Of a stretch of DNA of 47,990 bases, positions 8,214 to 17,998 are shown piece after piece. The translations under genes and the position numbers were made by a program. Origin of the DNA: UBA5951 sp012269555 (lineage in GTDB: Bacteria; Pseudomonadota; Alphaproteobacteria; Puniceispirillales; Puniceispirillaceae); NCBI GenBank assembly GCA_038147755.1, contig JAYQTS010000017.1:1-47990 (forward strand). Direction: 5' to 3'. The first letter of the stretch is position 1. Each line of letters opens with the position of its first letter. Below the pieces are notes generated by a model. It saw only the letters and a program-made list of their open reading frames with translations, was not told the DNA's origin and did not search any database.

Positions 8214-10613
8214 TTATCCACGCAATGTAGCTGAACACTGTTTTTCGACAGATTTGATTATATCATCACTTATTTTTTGAAGCTCTGCCTCTGTAAATGT
8301 TGCATCAGTGGGAGTAAGCTGTATTTTGACTGCAATTGATTTTTTACCGTGTCCAATTTCATCTCCCTCATAAACATCAAAGATACCAATGTCAGATATC
8401 TGCTCTTTGGCGGCCGCTTTAACCGCCCGTAGCAGTAAAGAGGCACTTACATTTTGGTCAAGAACAAATGCAAAATCTCTTTCAACATTCTGAAAGGCTG
8501 AAGGTTTAAATAAGGCACGTGCAACTGATTTCTTGCGCGTTGTTGGTACTGCATTAATGGAACAATCAAACGCTGCAACAGGCACTTTTATATCAAATTC
8601 ACGAAGAATTTCGGGATGTATCATTCCAAAGCTCCCAATGGCAATTTTACCCAACATCATGGTTGCAGATTGACCTGGATGGAACCACTTTGGTCCAGGT
8701 GTTTTCATTGTTAACGAATGAGAAGAAATGGAGAGTGTTTCGCATATTTGCTCCATTATTTTTTTTACGTCAAATACGTCAACTGAGCGTGCATTACTTT
8801 GCCAATCACCATACTGAAAATCCCCACTTAACACCCCTGAACAAGAAAGCGTTTGGTCTGTCTCTTTTGTACCGTGAAATACTGGGCCAATTTCAAAAAG
8901 CCGTATATTCTTGATACCACGGTTCATGTTACGCGATAATGCTTGTAGAAGATTAGGCAGGATAGATGGTCTCATACAATCAAGTTCACTACTAATGGGG
9001 TTTACCAGAGTTAGTGCTTCTTCCCCGCCATCAAACAATACAGCATCTGACTGCGCCATAAACGAAAATGTAACAGCCTCATAAAGTCCAGCTGCCACCA
9101 GCATACGCCGAAGAAGAACAGGCCTTAATTGTTCTTGCGAATAGACTGGCTTAGCCACAACACTCGTTGCGGGCAGCGAAACCATAGGTAATTTGTCGTA
9201 TCCAGCTATTCTAACTATTTCTTCTACTAAATCTGCCTCACCATCCACGTCATTTCGCCATGCAGGGGGCATCACTTCCCAACTATGATCCTGGTCATTT
9301 TTAACAACAAAGCCTAAATCTTTTAAAATATTGCTCTGTTCTGTGTGTGCCAATTCGATGCCTGTTAGTTGTCTTGTTAATTCAGGCTTAAATGTGATTT
9401 TGCGTTGCCATTCAACACCATCGCCCACACTAACGACATGACTTATTTCACCGCCACAAATTTTCTGGACAAACCGCGCAATATAACCAGATAACGAATC
9501 AGGAGATTCGCCATCCAATCCGCGCTCGAAGCGATATCTTGCATCAGAATGTATATTGAGGCTTCGTCCGGTAGTAGCAACACTGACAGGGTCAAACACA
9601 GCTATCTCTAAAAAAAGATTTTTAGTAGTATTACTTATTCCTGTTCTCTGTCCACCCATGATGCCTGCAATATCATCAGCTCCATCTTTATCGCCTATGA
9701 CTAACATATCTGAGGTGCATGTGTATTCTCTTTCGTTAAGAGCAAATATTTTCTCTTCATTTTCTGCCCGTCTTATAAAAAGTGTATCTCCATTGATTTT
9801 GTCAGCATCAAAAGCATGTAATGGTCTGCCTAAATCAATCATGATATAATTGGTTATATCCACTAGAGCAGAGATAGGCCGCTGACCAATTGCATTTAAT
9901 CTTTTTGCCATCCAATTCGGACAGTCACCATTTGAAACATTTCGAAAAAATCTGCCCGTAACCCGTGGTACAATTTCTTTGCAATCTTGCGCTAGTTCCC
10001 AATGAATTGGACTATCAAACACACCTGAACATTCAGAAGTATCTAAAGACTTTAATTTACCAAAACCAGCAGCAGATAAATCACGAGCTATTCCTCTGAC
10101 GCCTAAGCAATCACCGCGGTTTGGCGTTATCGCGATTTCAATTATAGGGTCATTTAAATCTGCGTATTCAATGTAGGAAGTGCCTATTTCTGCATGCTCT
10201 GCCAATTCAATGATACCATCACTATTGCCATCCAGCGCAAGCTCAGAAAAGGCGCATAACATACCGTTTGATTCCTGACCACGGATATTGCTTTTTTTTA
10301 TAATGATATCAATCCCTGGAACGTAACTACCGACAGGTGCTAATACTGTTTTTAAACCAACACGTGCATTTGGAGCACCACATACAATCTGAAGAAGTGT
10401 GCCATTATCATCAACTGAGCAAACCTTAAGTCTATCAGCTTCTGGATGGGGATCTACATCTCTAATTTCAACAATTCGGAAATCAGATAAATTCTTAGCA
10501 GGATCAATAACCTCCTCTACTTCATGACCTAAACTTACTAACCCTTCACAGATTTCGTCTAAGGAGCGAGATGTATCTAAATGATCACGAAGCCAATTAA
10601 GAGTGAATTTCAT
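8214..10613 (-). CDS. pheT: Phenylalanyl-tRNA synthetase beta subunit
   Basis: Forms the alpha2-beta2 enzyme with PheS; the beta chain binds tRNA-Phe and edits mischarged Tyr. In order: N-terminal TNWLRDHL-type start, the EMAP-like tRNA-binding domain (about residues 39-150, with the CGAPN motif), the B3/B4 editing domain, the B5 domain, the catalytic-like core and the C-terminal FDX-ACB anticodon-binding domain ending CSATLRG. Length of 799 residues is normal. The start at 10613 has a strong GAGGGAGTG site. It begins 14 bases after the stop of pheS and is the last gene of the thrS-to-pheT run on this strand. Frame intact. Confidence 0.97.
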   Translation of the reverse strand: MKFTLNWLRDHLDTSRSLDEICEGLVSLGHEVEEVIDPAKNLSDFRIVEIRDVDPHPEADRLKVCSVDDNGTLLQIVCGAPNARVGLKTVLAPVGSYVPGIDIIIKKSNIRGQESNGMLCAFSELALDGNSDGIIELAEHAEIGTSYIEYADLNDPIIEIAITPNRGDCLGVRGIARDLSAAGFGKLKSLDTSECSGVFDSPIHWELAQDCKEIVPRVTGRFFRNVSNGDCPNWMAKRLNAIGQRPISALVDITNYIMIDLGRPLHAFDADKINGDTLFIRRAENEEKIFALNEREYTCTSDMLVIGDKDGADDIAGIMGGQRTGISNTTKNLFLEIAVFDPVSVATTGRSLNIHSDARYRFERGLDGESPDSLSGYIARFVQKICGGEISHVVSVGDGVEWQRKITFKPELTRQLTGIELAHTEQSNILKDLGFVVKNDQDHSWEVMPPAWRNDVDGEADLVEEIVRIAGYDKLPMVSLPATSVVAKPVYSQEQLRPVLLRRMLVAAGLYEAVTFSFMAQSDAVLFDGGEEALTLVNPISSELDCMRPSILPNLLQALSRNMNRGIKNIRLFEIGPVFHGTKETDQTLSCSGVLSGDFQYGDWQSNARSVDVFDVKKIMEQICETLSISSHSLTMKTPGPKWFHPGQSATMMLGKIAIGSFGMIHPEILREFDIKVPVAAFDCSINAVPTTRKKSVARALFKPSAFQNVERDFAFVLDQNVSASLLLRAVKAAAKEQISDIGIFDVYEGDEIGHGKKSIAVKIQLTPTDATFTEAELQKISDDIIKSVEKQCSATLRG

Positions 10614-10626
10614 TTGGTCACTCCCT

Positions 10627-11700
10627 CTACACTATACCTGTGTGTAAACCTGCCACATCATGAGGCATGAAACCATAATGATGCAACCACCGCAAATCCG
10701 AGTCATAAAAAGTACGTAAGTCAGGTATACCGTATTTCAGCATCGCAAGCCTTTCAATACCCATCCCAAATGCAAAGCCCTGAGTAGTGGAGGGGTCATA
10801 CCCACAATTTTCGAGCACACGAGGATTAACCATTCCACTTCCAAGAATCTCTAGCCAATCATCACCTGCTCCAATCTTTAACCCACCATCCTCTCTACTA
10901 CATCCTATATCCACTTCTGCTGAGGGTTCTGTAAACGGAAAATAGCTTGGGCGAAATCTGACCGGCAATTCCACTACTCCAAAAAAGCTTCGACAGAAAT
11001 CAATTAATGTCGCCTTCAGATGTCCCATATGGATATTTGGCCCAATCACTAATCCTTCGCATTGATGAAACATTGGGGAATGGGTTGCATCATGATCTGA
11101 CCGGTAAGTCCGACCAGGGACAATAATTCTAATTGGAGGTTCTTTAGAACGCATTGTTCTTATTTGAACAGGTGATGTATGCGTTCTAAGCACCGGTCGC
11201 TCACCTGACGCATCAGGTTTTAAATAAAAAGTATCATGTTCTTGTCTTGCAGGATGTTCAGGAGGTATATTAAGTGCCGTAAAGTTATGTTCGTCAGTCT
11301 CTATTTCAGGACCCTCAGCAATAACAAAACCCATATCAGAGAAAATCGCAGAAATTTCTTCCATTGTCCTAGAAAGAGGGTGTATTTTGGCATGCACTGA
11401 GGGTCTTGAAGGTAATGACACATCGATTTTCTCAGTTTCCAGTTTTTTTTCTAATGCCTGCTTTGCTAAAGTCGCATGTCTCTCAGTTAGCGCGAAATTT
11501 AAATCCTGCTTTACAGAATTAATAATTTGACCCGCCTCTCTTCGTGCATCAGCATCCATTTTACCAAGTTTGGAAAGCTCTTCGGATATTGCACCTTTCT
11601 TGCCCAAAGCTGCTATTTTAACTTCATTGAGCTGTTCTAAATCGCTTGCTTGACTTATATCACTAAGAAATTTTTCCTTTAGATAATTTATATCTGCCAT
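10627..11700 (-). CDS. pheS: Phenylalanyl-tRNA synthetase alpha subunit
   Basis: Catalytic subunit that activates phenylalanine and charges tRNA-Phe. An N-terminal coiled coil (about residues 1-90) precedes the class II core, with MFHQCEGLVI, the FRPSYFPFTEPSAEVDI stretch and GFAFGMGIERLAMLKYGIPD near the end (motif 3). I place the start at the ATG at 11700 (MADINYLKEK, 357 residues); a TTG six codons upstream is less likely. It lies 23 bases downstream of rplT and 14 bases upstream of pheT, consistent with one operon. Frame intact. Confidence 0.96.
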   Translation of the reverse strand: MADINYLKEKFLSDISQASDLEQLNEVKIAALGKKGAISEELSKLGKMDADARREAGQIINSVKQDLNFALTERHATLAKQALEKKLETEKIDVSLPSRPSVHAKIHPLSRTMEEISAIFSDMGFVIAEGPEIETDEHNFTALNIPPEHPARQEHDTFYLKPDASGERPVLRTHTSPVQIRTMRSKEPPIRIIVPGRTYRSDHDATHSPMFHQCEGLVIGPNIHMGHLKATLIDFCRSFFGVVELPVRFRPSYFPFTEPSAEVDIGCSREDGGLKIGAGDDWLEILGSGMVNPRVLENCGYDPSTTQGFAFGMGIERLAMLKYGIPDLRTFYDSDLRWLHHYGFMPHDVAGLHTGIV

Positions 11701-11723
11701 GATACTATCAGGAGCCAATCCTA

Positions 11724-12080
11724 CTAACTTGCAGCTTTCTGTGATATCGCAACTAATTCCGCAAATGCTGTGGGCTCATGAACTGCCAAATCAGCAAGCA
11801 TCTTCCTGTCTACCTCAACACCTGCTTTTATGAGACCACCCATAAGCGTTGAGTAGGTAACCCCATGCAACCGTGCCGCTGCATTTATTCTTTGTATCCA
11901 TAATGCCCTGAATTCGCGTTTACGTACTCGTCTATCGCGATATGCATATTGCCTAGCTTTATCAACTGCTTGCTTTGCAACCTTAAATGTGTTCTTACGG
12001 CGACCATAATAACCTTTGGCGGCTTTAATTACTTTACGATGACGAGCATGTGTCGTCGTACCTCTACTCACACGAGCCAT
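11724..12080 (-). CDS. rplT: 50S ribosomal protein L20
   Basis: 118 residues, the standard length. Early 23S rRNA-binding assembly protein. The lysine/arginine-rich N-terminus (MARVSRGTTTHARHRKVIKA, then GYYGRRKNTFKVAKQAV) and the RDRRVRKREFRALWIQRINA helix are diagnostic. In some bacteria L20 represses its own operon, but no mRNA mimic of its rRNA site was identified here. It follows rpmI by 23 bases. Frame intact. Confidence 0.98.
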   Translation of the reverse strand: MARVSRGTTTHARHRKVIKAAKGYYGRRKNTFKVAKQAVDKARQYAYRDRRVRKREFRALWIQRINAAARLHGVTYSTLMGGLIKAGVEVDRKMLADLAVHEPTAFAELVAISQKAAS

Positions 12081-12103
12081 TGCACTTCTCCTATTTAGCT
12101 AAT

Positions 12104-12299
12104 TTAGGCGTAGGGAAGAAATCCCTTAACTATCTTCGCATCGGCGGGATGCAGTATCATCGTTCCCCGAGCTTGTCTTTTCATTTTTGAGAACGCCTTC
12201 GTAAATTATGGCTTAGGAAAGCTGCTGACCCGCGAACTTTTCCTTTAGCTGTAAGAGAGAACCGCTTTTTGCACCACTCTTCGTTTTTAGTTTGGGCAT
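12104..12299 (-). CDS. rpmI: 50S ribosomal protein L35, two single-A losses
   Basis: The gene is present between infC and rplT, but no continuous frame covers it. It begins MPKLKTKSGAK, then needs one extra A in the run at 12266-12270 to continue KRFSLTAKGKVRGSAAFLSH, and another in the run at 12184-12188 to continue MKRQARGTMILHPADAKIVK and end FLPYA at a TAA at 12104-12106. With both added the product is exactly 65 residues, the usual L35 size. Neither residue loss nor substitution is seen outside the two A runs. In a cell that grows, this gene should be intact, so consensus error is the best explanation. Confidence 0.9.
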
Positions 12300-12506
12300 T
12301 TTATCCTCATTTCTTATTATTTACAAAATTATGCCGGCAAGGCATGCCCTTTCATGGCCTATACTCGACTTACAATTCCGCGTTTTATACTAGCTGAGCA
12401 CGATAAAAGCAATAATAATTTAACAGTCTTTTAGCAGGATATTCCTCTATAAAAAAGTAAACCTTCAGATTAAGAGATTAGCTGAAATGAGCTTAACGGA
12501 AAATCG

Positions 12507-13055
12507 TTACTTGGGAGCAAGTATCATTGTCATTTGTCGACCTTCCATCTTTGGCATAGACTCTATTTTTGCAAAATCATCTATATCTTCCTGAACGCGA
12601 GACAACAAATCTGTTCCAAGTTCGACATGAGCCATTTCTCGGCCCCTAAACCTCAATGTGATTTTTACCTTATCACCTCCATCAATAAACTTTCGGACGG
12701 CTTTCATTTTTACTTGATAATCATGCTGGTCGATATTGGGCCTTAGCTTGATTTCCTTAACTTCTATTATTTTTTGTTTTTTTCGCGCTTCGTTAGCACG
12801 TTTTTGAGCTTGGTATTTATGTTTACCGTAATCAAGTATTTTACAAACAGGAGGGTCGGCATTTGGCTGGAGTTCAACTAGATCAAGCCCTAGTTCTTCA
12901 GCTTTATTCATTGCTTCATCGATGGATAATATTCCAAGTTGTTCACCATCTGGATCAATACATCTAACGGACCGAGAATTAATCATTTCATTTATTCGCG
13001 GACCATCTGATGAAGATGGCATTTCTTCTCTTGTACGTACTATTGAATTCTCCAT
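12507..13055 (-). CDS. infC: Translation initiation factor IF-3
   Basis: 182 residues. Binds the 30S subunit, blocks premature joining and checks start-codon pairing. The N-domain contains INEMINSRSVRCIDPDGEQL and the linker DYGKHKYQAQKRANEARKKQ; the C-domain has EIKLRPNIDQHDYQVK and the KVKITLRFRGREM strand. The ATG at 13055 is used here. Many bacteria start infC with AUU for autoregulation; an in-frame ATT lies just before this ATG, but the ATG looks adequate. It stands between thrS and rpmI, 207 bases ahead of rpmI. Frame intact. Confidence 0.97.
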   Translation of the reverse strand: MENSIVRTREEMPSSSDGPRINEMINSRSVRCIDPDGEQLGILSIDEAMNKAEELGLDLVELQPNADPPVCKILDYGKHKYQAQKRANEARKKQKIIEVKEIKLRPNIDQHDYQVKMKAVRKFIDGGDKVKITLRFRGREMAHVELGTDLLSRVQEDIDDFAKIESMPKMEGRQMTMILAPK

Positions 13056-13161
13056 AATAGTTATCGAAAGTTTTCAACCTGTTAACACTAATTATATTAA
13101 CTAGGTTCTAATTGTTAAGTCATACGTTGAAATGTATTAGATTGCAAGTAAGCGATTTTTC

Positions 13162-15093
13162 TTATTTAATATTATTTAATAAATCAGGTGGCATACATTG
13201 TGATTGAAGAAATGAAGAAACCTTATCAAGTGTCATAACCTCTTGGTTTTGCGACCCTAATTGACGCAATGCGACAGTTTTAGCTTCCTCCTCTCGAGCA
13301 CCAACGGCAAGAATAAAAGGAACCTTTGAAGTGCTATGTTCTCTGATCTTATAGCCGATTTTCTCGTTTCTAAGGTCGATATCCACCCTCAATCCGGAAT
13401 CTTTTAATAATTGATAAATAAATTTTGCATAATCATTCGTCGTCTCAGTGATTGGAGCGATAACAACTTGGACAGGCGATAACCATGCAGGCATTTTTCC
13501 AGAATACTGTTCAATTAAAATTCCAATCCATCTCTCTAGCGATCCTAAAATAGCACGATGTAACATCACAGGACGTTTCCGGAGGCCGTCCTCGTCAACA
13601 TATTCTGCATCAAGTCTTTCTGGTAAAATAAAATCAACTTGCAACGTTCCACATTGCCAATCACGACCAATAGCATCAGTTAACACAAATTCCAATTTGG
13701 GACCATAGAATGCACCCTCTCCAGGATTTGAGGAAGTTTCTATACCCGCAGCCTTAGTTGCTGAAGTGAGAGCTTGTTCTGCTTTATCCCATGTCGCATC
13801 ATCACCGGCTCGAACTTCGGGACGATCCGAAAATTTTACTCTTATGTTTGAAAATCCGAAATCCTTATAAATATCCTTCAACAAATTACAAAAAGCGACG
13901 GATTCTGAATTAATTTGCTCCTCCGTGCAGAAAATATGTGCATCATCCTGAGTAAAAGCTCTTACTCTCATAATACCATGCAAGGCACCAGATGGCTCAT
14001 TTCTATGACAAGAACCAAATTCTGACATACGAAGAGGTAAATCACGATAGGATTTTACTCCCTGTCGATAAATTTGCACATGCCCAGGACAATTCATTGG
14101 TTTTAGTGCCAAGGTCTTGTCTTCTTGTGTATTTGCGGTGAACATATTCTCACCAAATTTTTCCCAATGTCCAGATGCTTCCCATAAGCTTCTATCTATC
14201 ATTTGAGGGGTTTTAACTTCCTTATAATTCTCAGCCGCAAGTCGTCTTGTAATATAATTTTATATGACACGATAAAGTGTCCAACCATTTGGATGGCCAA
14301 AAATCGAACCTGTGGCTTCTTCCTGCATATGAAATAAATTTAGCGCTTTACCTAATTTTCTATGGTCTCTTTTTTCAGCCTCTTCCAACATATTCAAATA
14401 AGCTTGAAGGTCCGCTTGACTTGCAAACGCAGTACCGTAAATTCTCTGTAGCATTGGATTGTTAGAGTCCCCGCGCCAATAAGCCCCAGCTACTTTCATT
14501 AGCTTAAATGCATGGCCAACTTTTTTTGTGGAGACCATATGTGGACCTCTACAGAGGTCAATAAAATTTCCTTGCTGGTAGTAACTGACTGTTTCTTTTT
14601 CAGGGATTGCGTCTACTAATTCAATTTTGAAAGGCTCATTACGATCTTTGTAAAACCGGATTGCTTCTTCTCTGCTCCATTCACCACGAGTGATTTCTTC
14701 GTCGCGGTCTACTATTTCATGCATTCTCTGCTCTATAGTTGCTAAATCATCAGTGCTAAAAGGAATTTTTCTATAAAAATCATAATAAAAACCGGTTTCT
14801 ATCGCAGGCCCTATAGTAACTTGTGTTTCAGGAAATAGCTCCAAAACAGCCTCTGCTAAAATGTGGGCGCAATCATGTCTAATCAGCTCAAGAGAATAAT
14901 CATCTTTAAAAGTAATTAAACGGATTTCACTATCTACATTAATGACTCTGTTTATATCCCAATTTTCACCATTTACTTCAGCGGCAATAGCTGCTTTTGC
15001 GAGGCCCGAACCAATGTCAGCTGCAATTTGAGCCGCTGTTACTGGAGCATTGTAGTGCCGCTCAGACCCATCTGGTAGAGCTATTTTTAGCAT
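13162..15093 (-). CDS. thrS: Threonyl-tRNA synthetase with an in-frame TAA
   Basis: Charges tRNA-Thr. TGS domain (residues 1-60), editing domain with RHDCAHILAEAV, then the catalytic core with MNCPGHV (zinc Cys), RNEPSGALHGIMRVRAFTQD (motif 2 region), WQCGTLQVDF and HRAILGSLERWIG, and the anticodon-binding domain. The two halves are in the same frame, separated by one TAA at 14260-14262 (codon 278). It sits in GWTLYRVI-stop-NYITRRLAAE, where homologues normally have Glu, so a single G-to-T change from GAA would explain it. Total length is about 643 residues, normal for ThrS. The ATG at 15093 is preferred to an upstream TTG. A second start after the stop could at most yield a C-terminal fragment without the TGS and editing domains. 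Confidence 0.93.
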
Positions 15094-15147
15094 CAAATTT
15101 TTTTCCCTTTACCAAGACTAAAAAATACTTAAGAGAATTTAACTTGT

Positions 15148-16335
15148 TCACTTCCCTAAAACAAGTGGAGAAAAACCCTTTTTGAGAAGAAGTTTTCGAT
15201 AAATTTCTAAAGTTGAGTTGGTCATTTTCCTGACACTAAATCGTCGTTTTACACTAGATTGTGCCAAATTAGATAATTCATTTCTTTTTGACTTAGAAAT
15301 ACTTAAAGCTGTCTTAAGATTTTCAGATAAGCTATCAATATCATTTGGCTTTGCAAGCCATCCCGTTTTTCCCTCTAAAATAGTCTCTCTTGCACCTCCA
15401 TGGTCAAATGCTATAACTGGCCTTCCCATTGCTTGTGCCTCAATCGCAATCCTTCCGAATGGTTCTGGATGAATAGAAGGCATTACAACAACATCGGCTA
15501 GCATTAAAGCAGCTGGCATATCCCTCGATGAAGTTGTAATTCTTACATTCGCGCCAAGCCCCAATTCAAGTGATGTTTTCTCCAACATTTCAGCATATCC
15601 AGTATTGAAGTCCCCTGCTCCCAATAAAACAATTGCAACTTGCAAATGTTCCAGCCGAGCAAGTGCACGTAGCAAGATAAGATGTCCTTTCCAGCTCGAA
15701 GGACGAGCAGGCAACATAACTACAGGCAAATCATCTGGTAATCCAATTCTTTCTGCTTCATTAATAATCCGTTGTTGCGTAACGTTAGTTGGGTTGAATA
15801 CTGAAGTATCAACGCCTCTATGAATTACATTTAGAGATATATTAGGCAATAATTTAGGAAACTGACGCTCAATTACAGATTTAGTGAATTTTGATATTGC
15901 AATAATTTCATCGGCTTTGAGCAGTTGTTTATTATATGCTCGTTTCAATAAGTTATATGCCTCAAACTTTCCGTGTATTGTCGAAACAGTTGGTATATCA
16001 AGGACTTTTGCAACAGGAAGACCTACCCACGCAGGAACTCTTGAGCGAACATGCACAATATCTACATTTTCACCTTTTAAAATTTTTCGTAATTTATTTT
16101 TTGTAAATTGCCAAGAAACTGGATTTTTTTTATTTACAGGAAGAGTAATATGTTTTGCACCAGCCCGTTTCAACTGGGATTCAAGCATGCCACCTGAACT
16201 AATTACAATAGGAGTCCACCCAATGTCACTAATTGCCTGCGCGGTTTCAATAGTTCCTCGTTCTACCCCCCCATTATTTAACGCTGGTATTATTTGAGCA
16301 ACAACTGGTCTAATCAAGTTTGTTTTTTTGGACAT
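15148..16335 (-). CDS. Glycosyltransferase family 4 (GT-B fold)
   Basis: 395 residues. Probably adds a sugar during lipopolysaccharide or capsule synthesis at the cytoplasmic face of the membrane; the donor and acceptor are not evident. The N-terminal half begins VVAQIIPALNNGGVERGTIE, the glycine-rich acceptor-side loop of this family. The C-terminal half has VVMLPARPSSWKGH and the EPFGRIAIEAQAMGRPVIA stretch with the E-x7-E motif that contacts the nucleotide-sugar, followed by HGGARETI and GKTGWL. No membrane segment. It lies upstream of thrS on the same strand, with 54 bases between them. Frame intact. Confidence 0.9.
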   Translation of the reverse strand: MSKKTNLIRPVVAQIIPALNNGGVERGTIETAQAISDIGWTPIVISSGGMLESQLKRAGAKHITLPVNKKNPVSWQFTKNKLRKILKGENVDIVHVRSRVPAWVGLPVAKVLDIPTVSTIHGKFEAYNLLKRAYNKQLLKADEIIAISKFTKSVIERQFPKLLPNISLNVIHRGVDTSVFNPTNVTQQRIINEAERIGLPDDLPVVMLPARPSSWKGHLILLRALARLEHLQVAIVLLGAGDFNTGYAEMLEKTSLELGLGANVRITTSSRDMPAALMLADVVVMPSIHPEPFGRIAIEAQAMGRPVIAFDHGGARETILEGKTGWLAKPNDIDSLSENLKTALSISKSKRNELSNLAQSSVKRRFSVRKMTNSTLEIYRKLLLKKGFSPLVLGK

Positions 16336-16460
16336 ATTAAGATAGATTTCTTATGATTAAAGTCTGCATAACATTAATTACAGAAATATTTTTAAGCTTA
16401 GTAAATAATTTAGGCAATATGAATATTAAATAACGCTGAAGTCAAAAACAAAATTATTTG

Positions 16461-16466
16461 TATAAT
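16461..16466 (+). promoter_or_regulatory. Possible -10 box for the alpha/beta hydrolase gene
   Basis: A perfect TATAAT lies only 15 bases ahead of the ATG at 16482, and there is no Shine-Dalgarno between them. If it is used, the mRNA would have a very short leader of under ten bases. No convincing -35 hexamer is seen at the expected distance. Confidence 0.3.
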
Positions 16467-16481
16467 AAAAAAGCATCCATT

Positions 16482-17258
16482 ATGAAAGCCAATCATTTGA
16501 TAGATATAAAAATGTTACCAACGATGCGTGGCTATGAAATTGCCTACCAACAATACATACCTAAAAATCCTTCAATAGAGAGGATTGGAATACTATTTCT
16601 CCATGGTCACGGTTCTGACATGTTTGGAAGTAAAGCAGAAGCGATTATGGAATGGTCAATCCAAAACAAAATAGAATTTACTAGATTTGATTTATATGGG
16701 CATGGTCAAAGCAGAGGAGATATAATGTCTGCTACCATAGGTCAATGGATCGAAGATAGTTGCGATATTTTCGACAAGATAATTAATAAAAAACAAATTT
16801 TGATTGGTTCATCTCTTGGTGGTTGGCTTATGCTGTCTCTCTGCAAATATCGTCTGGAAAAAATAGATAGTCTAATTGGAATAGCAGCAGCACCTGATTT
16901 TACTAAGTCACTAATTTGGGAAACCTTGAATAAATCACAAAAGAATGAATTCCGTAAACAAGGTGTTTTAACAATTCCTAACCCTTACAATGAAACAAAG
17001 GTAAAGTATCCCTTCCAACTTATTCAAGAAGCTAAAAAACACCTAATTTTAGAGAATAATATTGAATTTTATGGCCGAGCTATTTTACATCATGGTTTAC
17101 TTGATGAGGAGGTTCCGTGGCAAACATCTCTAAAAATAGCAGAAAAGCTATGCTCAAATAATGTTAAAATTCAACTCGATAAAACAGCTAATCATCGATA
17201 CTCAGAACCTGAACAAATAAATTCGCTTATCAACAGCCTTGAAGAACTGACTTCCTAA
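16482..17258 (+). CDS. Alpha/beta hydrolase resembling ABHD10-type thioesterase/esterase
   Basis: 258 residues from the ATG at 16482. The alpha/beta-hydrolase signs are ILFLHGHGSDMFGSK (oxyanion-hole side), FDLYGHGQSRGD, the nucleophile elbow IGSSLGGWLML (Ser), HHGLLDEEVPW (candidate Asp) and TANHRYSEPEQ (catalytic His). The GSSLGGWLML pattern and overall size recall the ABHD10 group of depalmitoylating or acyl-glucuronide esterases, but the substrate is not predictable from sequence. No signal peptide, so cytoplasmic. It is divergent from the glycosyltransferase and convergent with the GST gene 20 bases on. Frame intact. Confidence 0.85.
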   Translation: MKANHLIDIKMLPTMRGYEIAYQQYIPKNPSIERIGILFLHGHGSDMFGSKAEAIMEWSIQNKIEFTRFDLYGHGQSRGDIMSATIGQWIEDSCDIFDKIINKKQILIGSSLGGWLMLSLCKYRLEKIDSLIGIAAAPDFTKSLIWETLNKSQKNEFRKQGVLTIPNPYNETKVKYPFQLIQEAKKHLILENNIEFYGRAILHHGLLDEEVPWQTSLKIAEKLCSNNVKIQLDKTANHRYSEPEQINSLINSLEELTS

Positions 17259-17278
17259 AAATAGGACCAAAAAAGAAT

Positions 17279-17956
17279 CTAGAAATCAAGTTCTGCGTAA
17301 TGAGAAGAGGGTGTAACACCCATAAGCTGGTCACTTAAAAGAGCACGAAAACAAGGTCGAGATTTAATCTTCATATACCATGAAGCCGCTGCTGGGTATT
17401 TATCCCATTGAATATCACCAAAATAATCCATTATAGAAATATGAGCAGCTGCGGAAAAATCAGCGAGAGATAGCTGTGTGCCTACAAGCCAGTTATTTTG
17501 ATCAGCTAACCAATTTAGATATTCAAGATGCACTTGTGCATTCGAAAGTGCTGTTCGAATGATTTCCGAAGAGGCATCTGAACCGCTCTCAAATCTCTTA
17601 ATCACCCTCTCATGCAAGAGCGGCAAACCAACCTCATAGTAAAATTTATCTTCAAACCAATCTAACAAACGTCTTATTTCTGCTCGATGCATGCTTGAAC
17701 CTGCAAGCAATCTCGAGGTGGCCGTTGTTTCTTCTATCCATTCACTAATTGCTCTCGACCCAGATATAATAATATCATTATTGAATTCAAAAACTGGCAA
17801 TGAACCAGAGGGGTTGATAGCAAGAAAATTCTCGTCTCTTTTCCAAGGAAAATGATTAATTAATGTAAAATCATATTGATATTCTGCAAGCTGAAGTCGT
17901 ATGAGTCTACTTGCTGCTGATAATGAAAAATGGTGTAATTGAGATTTATAATTCAT
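17279..17956 (-). CDS. Glutathione S-transferase family protein
   Basis: 225 residues. The N-terminal thioredoxin-like domain carries a Ser-rich start (HHFSLSAASRLIRLQLAEYQ) and INPSGSLPVFEFNND, with the cis-Pro and glutathione-contacting residues of the family; the SGSRAISEWIEE helix follows. The C-terminal helical domain ends with GTQLSLADFSAAAHISIMDY, the conserved Asp-containing folding motif. Substrate unknown; cytosolic. It is the last gene of the gltD-gltB-GNAT-GST run on this strand, 42 bases after the GNAT gene. Frame intact. Confidence 0.9.
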   Translation of the reverse strand: MNYKSQLHHFSLSAASRLIRLQLAEYQYDFTLINHFPWKRDENFLAINPSGSLPVFEFNNDIIISGSRAISEWIEETTATSRLLAGSSMHRAEIRRLLDWFEDKFYYEVGLPLLHERVIKRFESGSDASSEIIRTALSNAQVHLEYLNWLADQNNWLVGTQLSLADFSAAAHISIMDYFGDIQWDKYPAAASWYMKIKSRPCFRALLSDQLMGVTPSSHYAELDF

Positions 17957-17998
17957 TTAATAAATTTGTCTAATCTAACGTCGTGATACCATATAATC

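Noticed and set aside
13162..14202. A separate short ThrS encoded by the second half
   Set aside because: It is in the same frame as the first half and begins in the middle of the catalytic core; the two are one gene with a stop.
15884..16297. 137-residue plus-strand open frame
   Set aside because: It is fully antisense to the glycosyltransferase gene, has no recognisable motif and no ribosome site.
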